Shown here: in pieces, positions 1 through 13,400 of the stretch
How the letters are laid out: each line of letters starts with the position of its first letter
How positions within the stretch are numbered: position 1 is the stretch's first letter
From: Lumbricus rubellus
Lineage: Eukaryota > Annelida > Clitellata > Crassiclitellata > Lumbricidae
NCBI GenBank assembly: GCA_945859605.1
Contig: OX243811.1
Coordinates: 33,951,950 to 34,015,949 of the forward strand
Reading direction: 5' to 3'
DNA length: 64,000 nucleotides
Made by a program: the position numbers and the translations under genes
The notes under the pieces: generated by a model
Seen by the model: only the letters and a program-made list of their open reading frames with translations
What the model was told of the DNA's origin: nothing
The model's database searches: none

Positions 1-131
1 TTGGTTTCCGACAGCTAAATTCGACTCCTGTAACAACTTGTGAACATCCACCATACTCTGGATTGTAATCATTCTGCGTTGCGTTAGAAATTAAACGAAA
101 ATAATAATTATAAAATGCTTTTTATCTACAG
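1..131 (+). other. 3' part of the last intron of receptor copy A
   Basis: This stretch aligns by eye with the ends of intron 13 in the other two copies (about 30070-30196 and 59240-59366). It ends in a pyrimidine-poor tract and a TACAG acceptor just before 132. The window therefore opens inside a third, upstream gene copy. Confidence 0.75.
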
Positions 132-334
132 GTCTGAAATCGACTAAACAAACAAATCCTCCGGTGGAATCGAGTTACTCCAACGTCGTTGGTGGAATAG
201 CAATCTTCGCCATTTTGATGCTCTGTGTAACAATCATCGTTTTTGACATTCCACGAATAAGGAGTGCCGTCAAAACATTTAAACGGCGCTATACCAGAGC
301 TTTTCATCCTGAATTCAATTCAAGCAACATATAA
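132..334 (+). CDS. Receptor copy A, last coding exon (transmembrane and cytoplasmic tail), 5' partial
   Basis: This is the terminal exon of an upstream paralogue whose other exons lie outside the window. It starts after a TACAG acceptor in phase 1, the same phase as exon 14 of copies B and C. It encodes a short membrane-proximal segment (PPVESSYSN), a single hydrophobic helix (GGIAIFAILMLCVTIIVF), a basic stop-transfer and tail (RIRSAVKTFKRRYTRAFH) and a C-terminus ending NSSNI before TAA. The equivalent exons are at 30197-30399 and 59367-59545. No ITAM or ITIM motif is seen in the tail. The role is inferred from the whole-gene copies: a type I membrane receptor with lectin-like and sushi ectodomains. 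Confidence 0.82.
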
Positions 335-1318
335 CAATTCGTGATTCCCTAAATGATCAGGTTTCTACAAAAAAATTATGTAGCATAGAACATATGCACT
401 GTACAGGGATCCAAATGAAATCTCTTGCGTGCTCCTAAGCCCGTGGTGGGCTTGGCTGCAGATTGACTCTTCAAAACACGTGCCGGTGTCGCGGGGTATT
501 CTAACCCCCATAAAGTATCCGGTGGATGGAATATACCGGGTATAAAGTTTCTGGGGTATAATCCATTCTAACCCAATTGCTGAAAAATGCGTGTAATTGA
601 TAAATTTACGTTGTAATCAAAATTTAAAGTGACTAATAATTATTGTTCTAAGCGTCCTAAGCAAGCAAACTAGAATTTTTAGTGACGCTGAGAGTTCTTA
701 AATGTTCTAAATGTTCTAAGTATTTTAAAGTTTCTGAATCACGCAAAATTATCTACATGTAGGGTATGAATAAACATACCTGTTAGTGCAATGTTCAAAA
801 CAGAGCAATTAGAGGTTAATTCGCAAAATTATACACACGCGGAAGTGGCCTTTCAGCTTCTCTTCATCTGTGGGATACGATTAATACGGGAGATACTCTA
901 TTTCGTGACACCGGCCCTGCCATTCAGCCACGGCATTAGGCCTACATGTTATTTTTTACCGACTACTTGATAATAAATGTCTGATTTGATAGAATCTAGT
1001 AATGTGGGAGGATCGTATCTGCTTTGGAATGCGGATTACCGATTTCTGTTTTCACGAAAAGAAAGAAGAAAACGAGCTACAGATGGGGCATTTACATTTA
1101 CAGGAATTCTGTCATAGCTTGAATTAACATAATCGCAGTGAAGTTCCACTAGGAGACTAGGACACTGTAGCATAAGCTAACGTTATAGAATTTTTATACT
1201 AATTTGTGTTGGACAAAGTAATTTTGCTATTCTGCTGAGTGCTCTGTGTGCTACACTTTTGTAAAAGTTTCATGAACGTGTCAAAAGGTTTTCACATGTA
1301 AATGGTCAAGTGTGCATG

Positions 1319-1321
<3 letters not shown>
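335..1321 (+). other. 3' flank of copy A, duplicated spacer
   Basis: This is the 3' UTR and spacer after the copy A stop. It is recognisably similar to 30400-31587, and parts match 61493-61983, for example the stretch around TAGGACACTGTAGCATA before the GA microsatellite. A possible AATAAA poly(A) signal lies near 767. I see no other gene. Confidence 0.5.
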
Positions 1322-1410
<89 letters not shown>

Positions 1411-1460
1411 CAGAGACAGAGACAGAGAGACAGAGACAGACAGACAGACAGACAGAGACA
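1322..1460. repeat. (GA)n / (GACA)n microsatellite, unit-boundary marker
   Basis: A pure GA tract grades into GACA repeats. The same compound microsatellite recurs at 31588-31845 and 61984-62155, which sets the array period near 30.3 kb. Frames through it are low-complexity Arg-Glu or Leu-Ser artefacts. Confidence 0.9.
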
Positions 1461-1816
1461 TGCAGAGAGCGAGAGAAAGACCGCGAGAAGGAAGAGAAAG
1501 AAACATCTGAATAAACTGGTTCTTTCTTGACCTCCCTTTTTGTCTTTCTTCGTGACCTTCAGCAAAATGCTTTGGTGAGCAATGAAAAATGAATAGGTGC
1601 TTAACACCAAAACGAACGCCATCCATAATGAGTCGTATTCTCTTTGTTGTCTGTTGTTGCTGAAGTGGTGGTCCTTTGGGGTTTTTCGTAACTGTTCCTC
1701 TTGAACTTACATCTGTTTTGACCCATGCCAAAGTAGACCACCAACGCGTTGGAAAAACTGCTTCTGCCCCAATTCCTACGGCAACACGTCGTATTGCCGA
1801 TCTTTCGGTTTAACGA

Positions 1817-1978
1817 ATCATATCAGCCACTCATAATCAGCCACTCATAATCAGCCACTCATAATTATAATCAGCCACTCATAATCAGCCAATCGTAATT
1901 ATAATCAGCCACTCATATCAGCCAATCATAATCAGCCACTCATATCAGCCAATCATAATCAGCCACTCATATAGCCAC
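1817..1978. repeat. Minisatellite, AATCAGCCACTCAT units
   Basis: About ten imperfect copies of a 14-19 bp unit (AATCAGCCACTCATA, some with extra TAATTAT). Units 3 and 4 have only a single related TATATCAGCC sequence near 32406 and 62730, so the expansion is specific to this unit. Confidence 0.75.
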
Positions 1979-3179
1979 TTTGATCCTATGTAGAATTGTT
2001 GTAAAAATTTGTCGTGCAAAACTTCTTGCTTCCTGCCATACCTCAGCATGTCTTGTCGGATCAATTTACTTTTGTTTTACACGAATCACTGCGTGTGTCC
2101 TTGTCCATTTATTGCACCAAATAACAGGGTTGTTTTAAAGGAATTTTTAGAACTGCATACCCCCCTTCTTTCCTTTCCCATCCTCCATGGTAAATTACTC
2201 CCAATCGGAGGAAAATGGCTTTTTGCAACCAGTTTTAACTGCACAGAAGTGATTCTACAACTGCACAAATCCATTTAGAACTGCACATTTTGTGTAAGCT
2301 TATACAACTGCACGTTTAACAAGGCCTGCCAAATAACCGAACATCTTCTACGTTTGCCCATCTGCTGTTGTTTTTCGAAGGCATTCGACTTCATCAACAA
2401 ACTCATTCCCTCCAGAAACTGATCTCAATAGGCCTATTCCTTCTTGCATCTTTAACTTTGTAGCTAATCTCTTATAGGCGGTCGAACTGGAACTATTAAA
2501 TCAGACAGGAAACGATATACCTAGGCCTAACTGGTTGCGGAGAGGTTTAGGTTGACATCAGTAGAGCATCAAGTCGGTCTTCTGCCACTTTGTTATGGTG
2601 AGTACTGAGTAGTTAACGATTGCTCTACTTTCGAGAAAGCTCCTTCGCTTCAGCGCCACAAACTGGAAGTGTGGTCAAAGCTTATATATTCAACATGATA
2701 TAAATATTATGAACTGTAGGAAGGGCATCAGAATTCTAAGCCTCAATTGCTGAAGAAATAGATGAGTGCGTATTTCCAATACCTTCTTTCATATGACACA
2801 TTGAGTAATGGGTGGGTGAAGGCGTTCTGTATAAATGTTAAATATAGGGTCATGCCCAGATTGCCCCTGGATCTGTTTCTGGTACGATACTGCTACAGAC
2901 TATCAGACTTAATTTTCTTAGTCCTGGTGTAAAAAAGGGGTTTGGTTGCCAGTCCTTTCACTATAAACCTATTACTCTCCGGTTGCCCCACAAGAGTGCC
3001 TTCGGACCCTTGTGAGTCCCTAATGATTCACGGTCACTGTCTGTGGATTCTTGGGGTTTAGCCCTCTCTAGCCTCTGATAAACTCGCCCATGCCTTAGGT
3101 AGATAAATTCGAAGATATAGGCCTGGCTGAAGAGTGATTATTATTAACTTAATAATTTGGCAAAAAATCTATAGCGTTG
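1979..3179. other. Spacer with one interspersed repeat, no gene seen
   Basis: The stretch at about 2128-2318 matches 42590-42752 in intron 2 of copy C. The shared features are AAAGGAATTTTTA, repeated AACTGCAC motifs and AGAACTGCACATTTTGTGTA. It is an unclassified interspersed repeat. I see nothing else supportable between 2320 and 3179. Confidence 0.4.
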
Positions 3180-3615
3180 GGGGCCGTCCATAAAGTGTGT
3201 CACGCTCGAGGGGGGGGTTTAAAAAAGTGTGACAGTTTGTGACAGGGGGGGTCAGGCCATGTGTGACGTCACACATTTATTTATTTATTTAGGCCTATTA
3301 TTCTTTTTATATTTTTTGTAGAATTTAATAGCTTGAAAATTTTTTTCACACATTTTGTGAAACATTTGAATTAGTTTTATGTCAAAATAGCATGAAATGC
3401 GTATCCCTGAATGTGTTGTTCACGATTCCTCTCGCTAGGAGTGCTAGTAATGCTGTTGCGAAGCCTTGTTTTAGACCCTAATAATGTATAGCCTTTCGGT
3501 GTTAATGTTTAAAAAATTTCGAAAGTGTGACGTACTTTAGGGAGGGGGTCCGAGATTTGTGACAGTTTGTGACAAGGGGGTAAAAAATAGCGTGACGTAC
3601 TTTATGGACGGCCCC
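3180..3615. mobile_element. MITE with GGGGCCGTCCATAAAG terminal inverted repeats
   Basis: The left end GGGGCCGTCCATAAAG is mirrored by CTTTATGGACGGCCCC at 3600-3615. Subterminal sequence is also inverted, with repeated GTGACAGTTTGTGACA and G-runs on both sides. It is 436 bp with no coding capacity. I could not define a convincing target-site duplication, so the superfamily is open. Confidence 0.75.
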
Positions 3616-3699
3616 TTAGCCGATGTCTAACGTTTATTTGATGCAGTTTACTCGATGTAGCCTAGTCATCCTAATGTAAGCCGAATATAATTCCTTTCC

Positions 3700-4374
3700 C
3701 TACAAGTCGCCAGCGCTGAATCAAACATGCGTAGAGGTCACCCAATGGACCCATGCGTATCGGCGAATCGCTCACATTTCTAGTCATTGTACGCTATAAA
3801 TCAATAGACGCTTCCTTTTACAAAAGAAGAAGTAAACAATTGGTAGACATCGGCTAACGCTCGCAATCTCCATTCAATCCTAGCGCAGACAATTTCGTCT
3901 AAAGAATAATTTCTTCAGTAATTGAAAGTAGGAGTATTATAATAGTTGAAATTTCCGTACCGTGACACAGACCATGCGACACAACAACGCAAGCGCATAA
4001 AGCCAGAATACGACGCTTTTGCTACATTCGCAATCAGACCGATTACGCCAAAATCAATAACAAAACAAAGGCCTCAGTTTGTCACAAAGCTACGTGATTC
4101 GGTATTCACGTGGCGCCTGATTTAATTCATATGGAAACTGCTGTGATTAATTATTTCCGTCGACCGATGAGTTACAAGGCGTTTCGAATCAATGGTCAAA
4201 CGTTTGTCAAAGCACACCATTGTAGACATCTGCAGCGACTGACCGACGCATCCGTGAAAAGACTGAATGCAACAGGAACAGACGATGTATTGCACCGGAA
4301 TCAATGAGACTTCACCGCTGTGTTTGATGTCGGCCCTCTGGTGTTCGACAGTGTCATCGGCAAAGGTTCCTAGG
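3700..4374 (+). promoter_or_regulatory. Conserved 5' flank and probable promoter of copy B
   Basis: This region is strongly similar to 38395-39075 upstream of copy C (for example ATGCGTAGAGGTCACCC, AAGCGCATAAAGCCAGAATA, CTACGTGATTCGGTATTCAC). A TATA-like CTATAAATC lies at about 3793 and its counterpart TTATAAATC at 38521. The transcription start is unknown. The 200 bases before the ATG are likely 5' UTR. Confidence 0.35.
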
Positions 4375-4453
4375 ATGCGGTGGAACATGGATGCTGTCTT
4401 AGTGATCGCAACGTTAATTTTGGTGCGCGATGCACTTTGCGAGACTAATTATG
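4375..4453 (+). CDS. Copy B exon 1: start codon and signal peptide
   Basis: Encodes MRWNMDAVLVIATLILVRDALC followed by ETNY, a classic leader with a hydrophobic core and a likely cleavage after Cys22. The donor G|GTAAGG leaves one base (phase 1). An internal Met at codon 5 could also start, but the upstream ATG is conserved at 39076 in copy C. Confidence 0.8.
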
Positions 4454-7400
4454 GTAAGGTTGTCACGAATTTAAATCTAAATCTTATAATTTTCGAGACA
4501 GACTATTGAATGCGTTTGGTTCGAGTGTTTACAACTTTACATACATACCTGCATACATAGCCTACATTCATAAATACCTACATGCATACATACATACATA
4601 CATACATACATACATACATACATACATACATACATACATACATACATACAATCATACATACATACATACATACATACATACATACATACATACATACATA
4701 CATACATACATACATACATACATACATACATACATACATGCATGCATGCATGCATACATACATACATACATACATACATACATACATACATACATACATA
4801 CATACATACATACATACATACATACATACATACATACATACATACATACATACATACATACATACATACAATCACACATGCAAGCATACAATCACACATG
4901 CAAGCATACATAGGCCTACATGCACAATAAATGTGCAAATGTGCATTGATCGGGTCACGAGCCAGGTGTTGGACATTCTTGGGACTTGTATATCGTCGCA
5001 TCGCTTGCGGTTTCACCTATCCCCGACTCAATTCACCTGAATTAGTTAACCTTGCTTTGATATCGGAAAGTAGTTTAACGACCGTGTATGACCAAAGAGC
5101 CTTTACAGTCGGAGGCAGAGTGCAACCTCACACTCCACGTTTATATTGCGACCGAGCCTCCCGCAGTAAAGATCCGAGAAATTAATCTCTGACCGGGAAT
5201 CGAACCCGGGCCGCCGGCGTGGCGAGCGGGCTACAACCCACTCGGCCACGCAGGATATTTTGCTTTGAGTTACCGCAGTTCACCTTTTCTACCTCTGTTC
5301 TAGATCTTGATGCTATGCTTGATCAAGAGCTTACCTAGGCTTTGCACATCGCATTCACACACTCTGATCATAATTGCTATGATCAGTTGCGTTATCTGAG
5401 AATTGTCTTGCACACTTACCTGTAGGCTACCTCTAGTGGTGCCACTAATCTTATGCAGTCTTTTGTTGTCACCCGCCTGTACTACTGCTACGCGCTCTCT
5501 GCTGGTATCTCTGCTAGATGGCTATTTAGGTTCTCCCAGCGAGTCCTGCTCACAGTCACGCGCTTTATTGGTCGTATCTAAAAATTCGTTCATGTGTCTG
5601 ATTATACCTTTACTATTTGCCGATTGTCCTGCATTGAATCCCTGTCCCGCAGCAGATTATTTTCCGGGTCTCGGCTTTAGTGCGACGGTGCATCTTATGT
5701 GCAACTCTAGCTTATTTGCAAGAACTCTGTCGCTCTACTCTGGATGTTCACGAACGTCGTATTCCCCGCTCATCCACACACGGCAAGCTCGCCGTTCCCC
5801 GAGCACGTGACCCAGAGGAAAATCTGCTGCGGGACTCGCTAATCTTAGACTGTTGGATAGCAACGTGCTTTCTGTGTTGTTGGGCCCATGGTATTGAATG
5901 TGCTCCCATTGGCTTTATTCCTCACGCCTAAGGTTCACTGACCAATCCAGAAGCTTTGCCTATGTTGGCCCATCTTGCTGGAACCGTCTTCCGCACAAGC
6001 TGCGTCTTGAGCTTCTCAGTCTCTCTCTTCCTCTGTTTAGGAAACGCCTGAAGACCATACTATTTGTTAGGGGAAGTGCTAACTAGGGTCGGGAGCGCTA
6101 CTGAATCTGTGAGCGGCGCTATATAAATGTTCAATTACAATTACAATTACAATTACAATTACAAAATTACTGAGATGCAATTTCGCAGCCATAAAACTGT
6201 TTTTTTCAGCCCCAGCCATGGTTGAGTGGGGAGCGCTTCTGAGTAGTAATCTTGAAAGGGGAACTCTAGAAATCTCCGTAATGGATGAATGAAAGAATAT
6301 TGTGAGATAGTTGTTTATCTGCCGAAACTGCCGTTAAATTTCTATGCAGAATCATTGAATCAGGACCGTATTAAAGAATGTCCTCGTTGGCCCTATACTC
6401 CCTATAGACGCTCTCGCATTCGTAGGCCCCATCTGCAACACTGTAGCCTATCATAGCTAAACACATTCACATAACTTCTCGACGTCGTGTCACTCATGTG
6501 TAGCCTACTCTTGTATATTTATGATTTAAGAACGCAACCAGTTTTGATTTTAAATGTAACGGTCTTACGATCTTTCGTTTTGGAAAGGCTCGAACCGTTG
6601 TTATAATAATTTATTTCCTATATAGGATTGCCCACGGCCAGTGGCGGCAGGTCGCGCTAGGGTCACGGGAGTTATTCAGCGGGGCGAAAAAATTAAAGTT
6701 TATGTAAAGCAGATATTAAAACCTCCAAAACGTTTGGCAGGTCGAGTGTAAAACAGAGAGGCCCAATGACCTGCTGCTCACCACGTAAAATGTTTTAAAA
6801 GTAATGAATTACTTTAAAGGCCAAGTTTCTTCTCTCCGAAGAATGTAAATTTATAGGCGTGGCTACGGAGATCTGCGGCCAATGACCATGGGTTCGAAAT
6901 CTGGCTGACACATAAGCCCTAGGACAGGTAAACTTGTATACGCTATACCCCCTAATACAGCTGACCATCGAGCCCTGCAAATGCAATATTCTGCTGGCAG
7001 GGGTGGGGGGAATTGTTTTGTTCTTCCGAGCCTCCTCCTCAGCTAGACCTTGTCGGGCTTCTCAATTGAGTCTGAAGTTATGCCTCAAGGGAGGGGGAAG
7101 GGAAGAATCTAGGTCGACTGTACACCAACTTATCTGTATACATGTTTGTAGGCTATTTAGACTACTCTGAAAGTGTGCCGTGGTTACGGTGTGTGTGCAG
7201 AATGTATATGTTCATTCGTTAATTTCTATAGCGCCTGAGTATTTTTAGGAAACCGTGGAATTCAATTGCAAGTGCAGCGAGGTCAAGTTTAGCAATCTGT
7301 TGCATAGCGAAATAAATTTAGTCATATTATGTATAGGCCTATATAGTATATACTATAGGCCTACTATACTATACCATGCCATATGCTATAGACCTATTAT

Positions 7401-10400
7401 ACTGTACTATACTGTACTGTACTATACTATACTATTACTATACTATACTATTACTATACTATACTATACTATACTATACTATACTATACTATACTATACT
7501 ATACTATACTATACCATACTATACTATACTATATTATACTACACTATACCACACTACACTAGACTAGACTACACTATACTATACTATTTTTCAGTTATAA
7601 AGCGCCTCTCACAGTACAATCTAATCAGAGGCACTCAATATATATTTTCAACTAAGACTATATGTATTGTATAATGTATAATTATATATGCATTTATATA
7701 TACATTTATATAATCACCCGTAGACAAACTTGTATCATTGTTGCATTACAATCAACCGAAGCTGTTTGTATTGAAGCTGTTTGTATTACGTTACATATTT
7801 ATATTACGTTGCATTAGATAGGCATGCATGGGGCCCATTGCAATAGAAGCTGCCAGTGTGTAAAGGAAACTGGAACCCCTCCAAATAAGAAAGTGGTGCC
7901 TATTGCTATGATAATGAGCATGCATACACTAGCATTGTTCAACCCTTTCAGCTCCAGCTTCGTACAACTACTCCCACACCACAATGAATTCAATCGCGTG
8001 TTTACTGCAATGACCATGCACATCTGCTGCTCCATTGTTTGGCTGACAGGTATAAGTATTAGGGTCATTCCTCTGACCGTTGGTATTGGTATAGCTAGAC
8101 CCCGGGCATAATCTAGGCCAACTGTCCACCAGCTTATCTGGCTTGCGTGGAGTCCTATAGGTAGATTAGCTAGTTCCTGTATACCTGCGTATACACATAT
8201 TTATATACACACGTAAATTATGCGTATACACCAAGATCTATAGACACACGTGTATTGAAAGAACCTTGCGTATACACTATGTATGTAACAATTCCCCACC
8301 CCTGCCAGCAGAATATTTCAGGGCACGATCAAGAACCTTGGGGGCACGATGGTCAATTGTATTAGAGGGTAAACAAGTTTACCTGGCTTATGCGTCACAC
8401 AGACCGTATACGCGAAGCTAATCTGCATAAGGTACCCCGCTCAGGGAAGTCTATAGACAATTCCTCACCCTGGTTAGATAGGCTATATTTATCCATAGCA
8501 TTGGTCAGTGTTCTCATGTGCACTTGCATCAGACGCTGATTGACAAGCCGGTCTCTATTGGTGAGAATACTGGGACCAACCTTGGGTTTTAAGCCACGCC
8601 CACGCCAACCTTGGGCTTTAAAAGCCAAATGGTAGTCTTATCAGTAATAATCAATCGGTTTAGCTTTCTGCAGTAGGCTATTCGACCGATGCAGAGCTAT
8701 CATCTTTTTATTATTAATACGACTTCTACTTTGGCATGAATCTCTTTCATAAATCCAGCTTCCATTTAGGCATTAACCCTTTACCAGTTCATTTTTAAAT
8801 TTTAAGCCCGTTTTCAGCGGATATTCTCAGGGCAAACGGGCAAAAGATTAAAGACAAGACTTCCTCTACTCAATCCAACCTCTACATGTAGAACAATTTA
8901 ATTTATTATATCAACTCAGTTGCTATAGCCTATAATTTTATGACAATATTAATTTTCATTAATTCAGCAGCAATTTAAGCAAGAGTCTTTTCATAGATAC
9001 TACTACCACTGAAGTAAAATTATTTTCATGGATCCGACGCCTATTTAGCAAGATTTCTTTCCAACAATCCAGCGTGTATGAGGCCAAAGCAATGACGAAA
9101 AGGCCTAATAATATTAGTTAGAACTTCGAAATCAAGTCTGATGGATAGGCGGCAGGCCTACAAGATAAGCAAAGAGTCTGGATTTGGGAAAGACGAAAGA
9201 AAAGAAAGCGAGAAAAGAGGCATCAAAAGATGAAGGGGTCTCCGCTCATATTTATGAACATAAATAGGCCTACTAATGACAATAATGATTTTCACTCACA
9301 TCCTCTGTCACAAATAATCTATCAATAGGACCAGGGCCGGATTAAGGCATGTTCAACATGTTCGGCCGAACAGGCCCCCCCACTTTCCACACTTTAGGGG
9401 CCCCCACAAATGCGAGGAAAAAATATTTTGGAGGAAATTTTGACGAAACGACTCTTCTCCCGAAAATTTCGCCAGATGACTAAAAAAAGGTCATCCACTT
9501 TTTGGGCGGATAAAATGGTATGATTTTTCCGAAAAATTTTCACAAAAAATTTCCGCAAAAATTTCCCGAACAGGGCCCCCAAATTGCTTAATCCGGCCCT
9601 GAATAGGACCCACCAGAAAGAATGCCGACCAAGTTGACCAATACTGCAAAAAAAGAGATAAAAAGAATTTAATGCGCTAGTATTTCCTTTTTTATTTCGT
9701 AAATCAATTAATTAAATTGTTCAATATATTTTTTATTTTCTTAGGCCCTTATGGAGTTCGTGAGCCCTAGGTAAAGTGCCAACTGCCACTGGGCCCGATG
9801 GATAAGATGGCCTTGCGCAGAATAACCTGCTGTTCGTCTTGTGATTTCTGTTGCTGATGAGAAGCGCACCTTGCAGCGATACGGTCTATGCATGCAGATA
9901 GCAGATATTGTTGCAAAACACACTGATCAAGGTTTTAAAAAGTCTGCAAGAGCTTGAAAAATGCAATGCAGGAAATTAATAACATGAGTATTTTCATAGA
10001 GGTTTCTAAATGCTAATATTAGCAGCTTTACTTTGCGTATCATTAGAATCATTAATGCTCCAATGAGAAGAAATTCTTAAAAGTAGAATAATATAAAAAA
10101 TGTAAATTTTCTGAAGCAAATGTTCTCTCTTGCTCTTATGTGCAGGCAGCCAAGGTTAGTTTAGATCAGAATTGGATCGAGTCATGTTAAATTTTAGTTA
10201 ATTGGCTAAAAAAAATTATGGTGCTAAATCATTGTTTTGTTTATTGTGACGCGTAGTCGAGAAATCGAACTGGCAGTTTTCTGTAAGTCGTTCGTTTATG
10301 AGCAGGCTAATATTCTTTACATTTCAGATCAAAATGTGGCACTGGGGATGCCTACCTGTCAGAGTTCAGACTGTGATGGTTCTTGTTCGCATGACAAGGC

Positions 10401-13400
10401 TGTGGACGGTAAGACTGGATGCTACTCAGTCTACTATTGGCCTATCTTTAACAGCTATTCATGTGTTTGCCAAGATGCTACGACCACAGGATATCAGTAC
10501 AATCCCTGGTGGGCGGTCGATTTCGGAAGTCCTCTATCGATCAGCAAGGTGGAAATCATAACCGCAAAAATATGCACCTCGACGGGTGAGAAATTATTTC
10601 TGTATCACAATCCAATTTTATAATGATACAATTTTCTTCGCGGCATTGCTCAATTATTAAAGTATTTTTATATTGTTCTGCAGCTCTAAACAGCATCCAG
10701 TTTCTATTGTCTTAAGTTGCTCTTAAGTATCATGCATTAAGTTATATTTTTTTAGCTTATACTTTATTATATTTTAGCTCTGTTTGATGTCAGTGCCGCT
10801 TTGATGCAGTTGATCACTCTATCCTGCTTCAACGTCTTTCTATTTCCTTTGGCCTGGCTGGTGCAGTGGTGCTCCTTTAGAATGGCTCCGCTCTTTTCTA
10901 TCTGGGCACACTAACTGTGCAGTATTGGGTGCTTCAAGGTCATGTTGGGTCCCAGCCCATTTTGGTGTGCCACAGGGTTCAGTGTTGGGCCCTTTACTGT
11001 ACGTTCTCTATACAGCTGGTATTAGTTTCTTATTGCCTGCATGTGGTCTACTGCACCAACTCTTTGCTGACGACGTGCAGACCTTTGCTCACCGCATTGC
11101 CACTGATGCAGTGTCCACTGTATCTTTTATGTCCAATGCCATTGATGCTCATCAATGGATGGCATCTAATGATTTGTTACTAAATCCTTCTAAAACTCAG
11201 TTCATCTGGTTTGGTACTCGCAGGCAATTGGCGCCCATTGGCCTGCACTTAATAGCAGCAACTTTCCCTGATATATCCTTCTCTCTCACATTGCGAGACC
11301 CTGGAGTTACATCGGATCAAGATCTCAATTTCTCAAAGCATATTAATTTGGTCCCTCGTAGTCGCTACTATGTATACCAGTTTCGGCATTCGGCAACTCC
11401 GAGTTGTCTCAAGATCCCTCTCTCATAGTGCTATACTCTGACACTTGTGCATGCCTTTGTCACCAGTAGAATTGATTACTGCAGTTCGGTACTCGTGGGT
11501 CTGCTCTTGGACTAACTGGACGCCTTGAACGAGTTCTTCGTTCGGCTGCTCGCCTCATTTTCCAAATTCCTAAAAACGCCCCAGTCTCTGTTTATACGCG
11601 TGATGTCCATCACTGGCTTCCTGTTTTATAGCGCATCTCCTACCGAGTTGCTGCACTTGATTGGCGATGCCTTCTTGGTTGTGCTCCATCATACCTGTCT
11701 ATCCTTTGTCTCCGACCTTGCAGCCCGTCGAGCTCTTCGCTTTGAGGCAGCGGGGTAGCTTTTGGTTTCTCGAGATCGCACTTCTAGAAGACAGCGCCGA
11801 ACCTTTTCTATTGTGGGTCCTGCTATCTGGAATTGCCTCCCACTAACCTTGCGACTTATGCCTAGAATAAATTCACCTGCTTTTTATAAGTCGCTCAAAT
11901 CTTACCTTTTTAGCTGTGGCCGGGCTGAGAGTGCCTCTGAGTAGGTTTCTTGAAGAGGCGCTATATAAATTCTCGAAATGAATGAATGAATTACATTACA
12001 TGTAGGTCTATATGGGAACATATAGTTTTGGCCCTTGGCCATTTTCACCGGTTGCCCAAATGTCTCGATGCAACCCATGTCGCTCTACAAAGAGTCTACA
12101 TCATAATACATCATAAGTCACATCATGAGTCACAGCATTTCTTAACATTGTGTTCGACTATGTTCTTGCTTACAGATTACTATTTCGATCTATCCAAATT
12201 CGTAATTGGACTAACTAACTATTCGAGACTGTGTTCTGATCGTGTCTTGCCATCAACCGATACGACAACATGTATGTCTATCTCCGGGTCTTCGACACTT
12301 AATCGGGCGCAGACATATAACTATTCGTGTGCATCTGGCACAAAATCTGGGAAGTATCTGTTCGTACAAAGGACGGATACGAGCTCGACCAGATTGGTTC
12401 TGGCTGAAGTCAGAGCCTATCAATCGATTCCAGGTACGTTTCAAGCAAGTTGTGCTTTGCAGATAGGCTCATAGGAGCTATAACGTAGAAGTTGCTCATA
12501 ACGTACCTTTAAATAATGTACAATTAACCCACACTCACTTCAAACGAACTTTTTCTTGTATATAGTACAATTGACTACTTTATAATCAATGTGAACAGTG
12601 AGTATTCCTTGACTACGAATACACCACACCTCTTGTGTGTTATAAAGACAGCAAACAAAATCAATCAATAATTTGTCGCTTTTTCACTATGTCGCTCTTT
12701 TGTTTTGTTGCTCGATTTAACCATTCTGGACTTAGTCAAATAGCTCTACAATTGAAGTAATCGTATAAATAAATAGAACCTACTAGAAAATGGTAACCAT
12801 ATTTAACTTTTACGACTAAAGCTATCTTCACTATTGCATAACTTAAAGTAATTTAATATGACAATAACAATGTAGCGGTTTTTGTTACTTGACTCTGCCG
12901 TGGGAGATATTATTTTATTTATATATAGGCCTATATATTTTTATTGTTGTGTCATTAGTAGGCCTAGCTTGCATCGCTTGGCTTGCATCGCTTCCCGGCT
13001 TGCATCGCTCGGCTTGCATCGCTCGGCTTGCATCGCTCGGCTTGCATCGCTCGGCTTGCATCGCTCGGCTTGCATCGCTCGGCTTGCATCGCTTCGCATC
13101 TCCCCCTCCGCTCTTGCCTTGTTTAGCTTCTCGACTTGCATCGCTCGGCTTGTCGAAGACAATCGATGATAATATAATTGGAGAAAAAGTCTTGAATTCT
13201 TCTTCACTGACAGCCTCGAGCCGAATTCAGCGGGCAATTGTCAAGGCTTCAGGGTGGGCCATCCTAGTCAAATAGTCGACCCAAAGCCTCGTCGCGGGGG
13301 ACCTTAGATGTCTGGAGTGATCTGTAACGATAATAATTTTCTTTATTGAACAATCCGGTTGACAGATCGCAGCTGGTTGCAGTCTTTACAGTTATGCAAT

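Noticed and set aside
132..334. Minus-strand frame over the transmembrane exon
   Set aside because: It is the reverse shadow of the conserved exon. The plus strand has the matching acceptor, phase and hydrophobic helix in three copies.
1281..1731. Arg-Glu and Leu-Ser repeat frames
   Set aside because: Artefacts of the GA microsatellite. Equivalent frames at 31543-31909 and 61901-62198 are rejected too.
3180..3615. 8-bp target duplication for the GGGGCCGTCC MITE
   Set aside because: The flanks TAGCGTTG and TTAGCCGA do not match, so the superfamily was left open.
4506..5040. Long open frames rich in His-Thr-Tyr-Ile or Met-Tyr-Val-Cys
   Set aside because: They are translations of the CATA microsatellite in all frames. 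The same applies to 39209-39666 and 40482-41156, except the LINE portion at its minus-strand end.
5187..5254. Functional tRNA gene on the minus strand
   Set aside because: The T arm is perfect, but the acceptor stem does not pair and the anticodon arm is poor. The minus-strand match at 38225-38325 is also rejected as a working tRNA.
12967..13152. CRISPR-like array
   Set aside because: A simple 14-bp minisatellite without spacers, in an animal intron.
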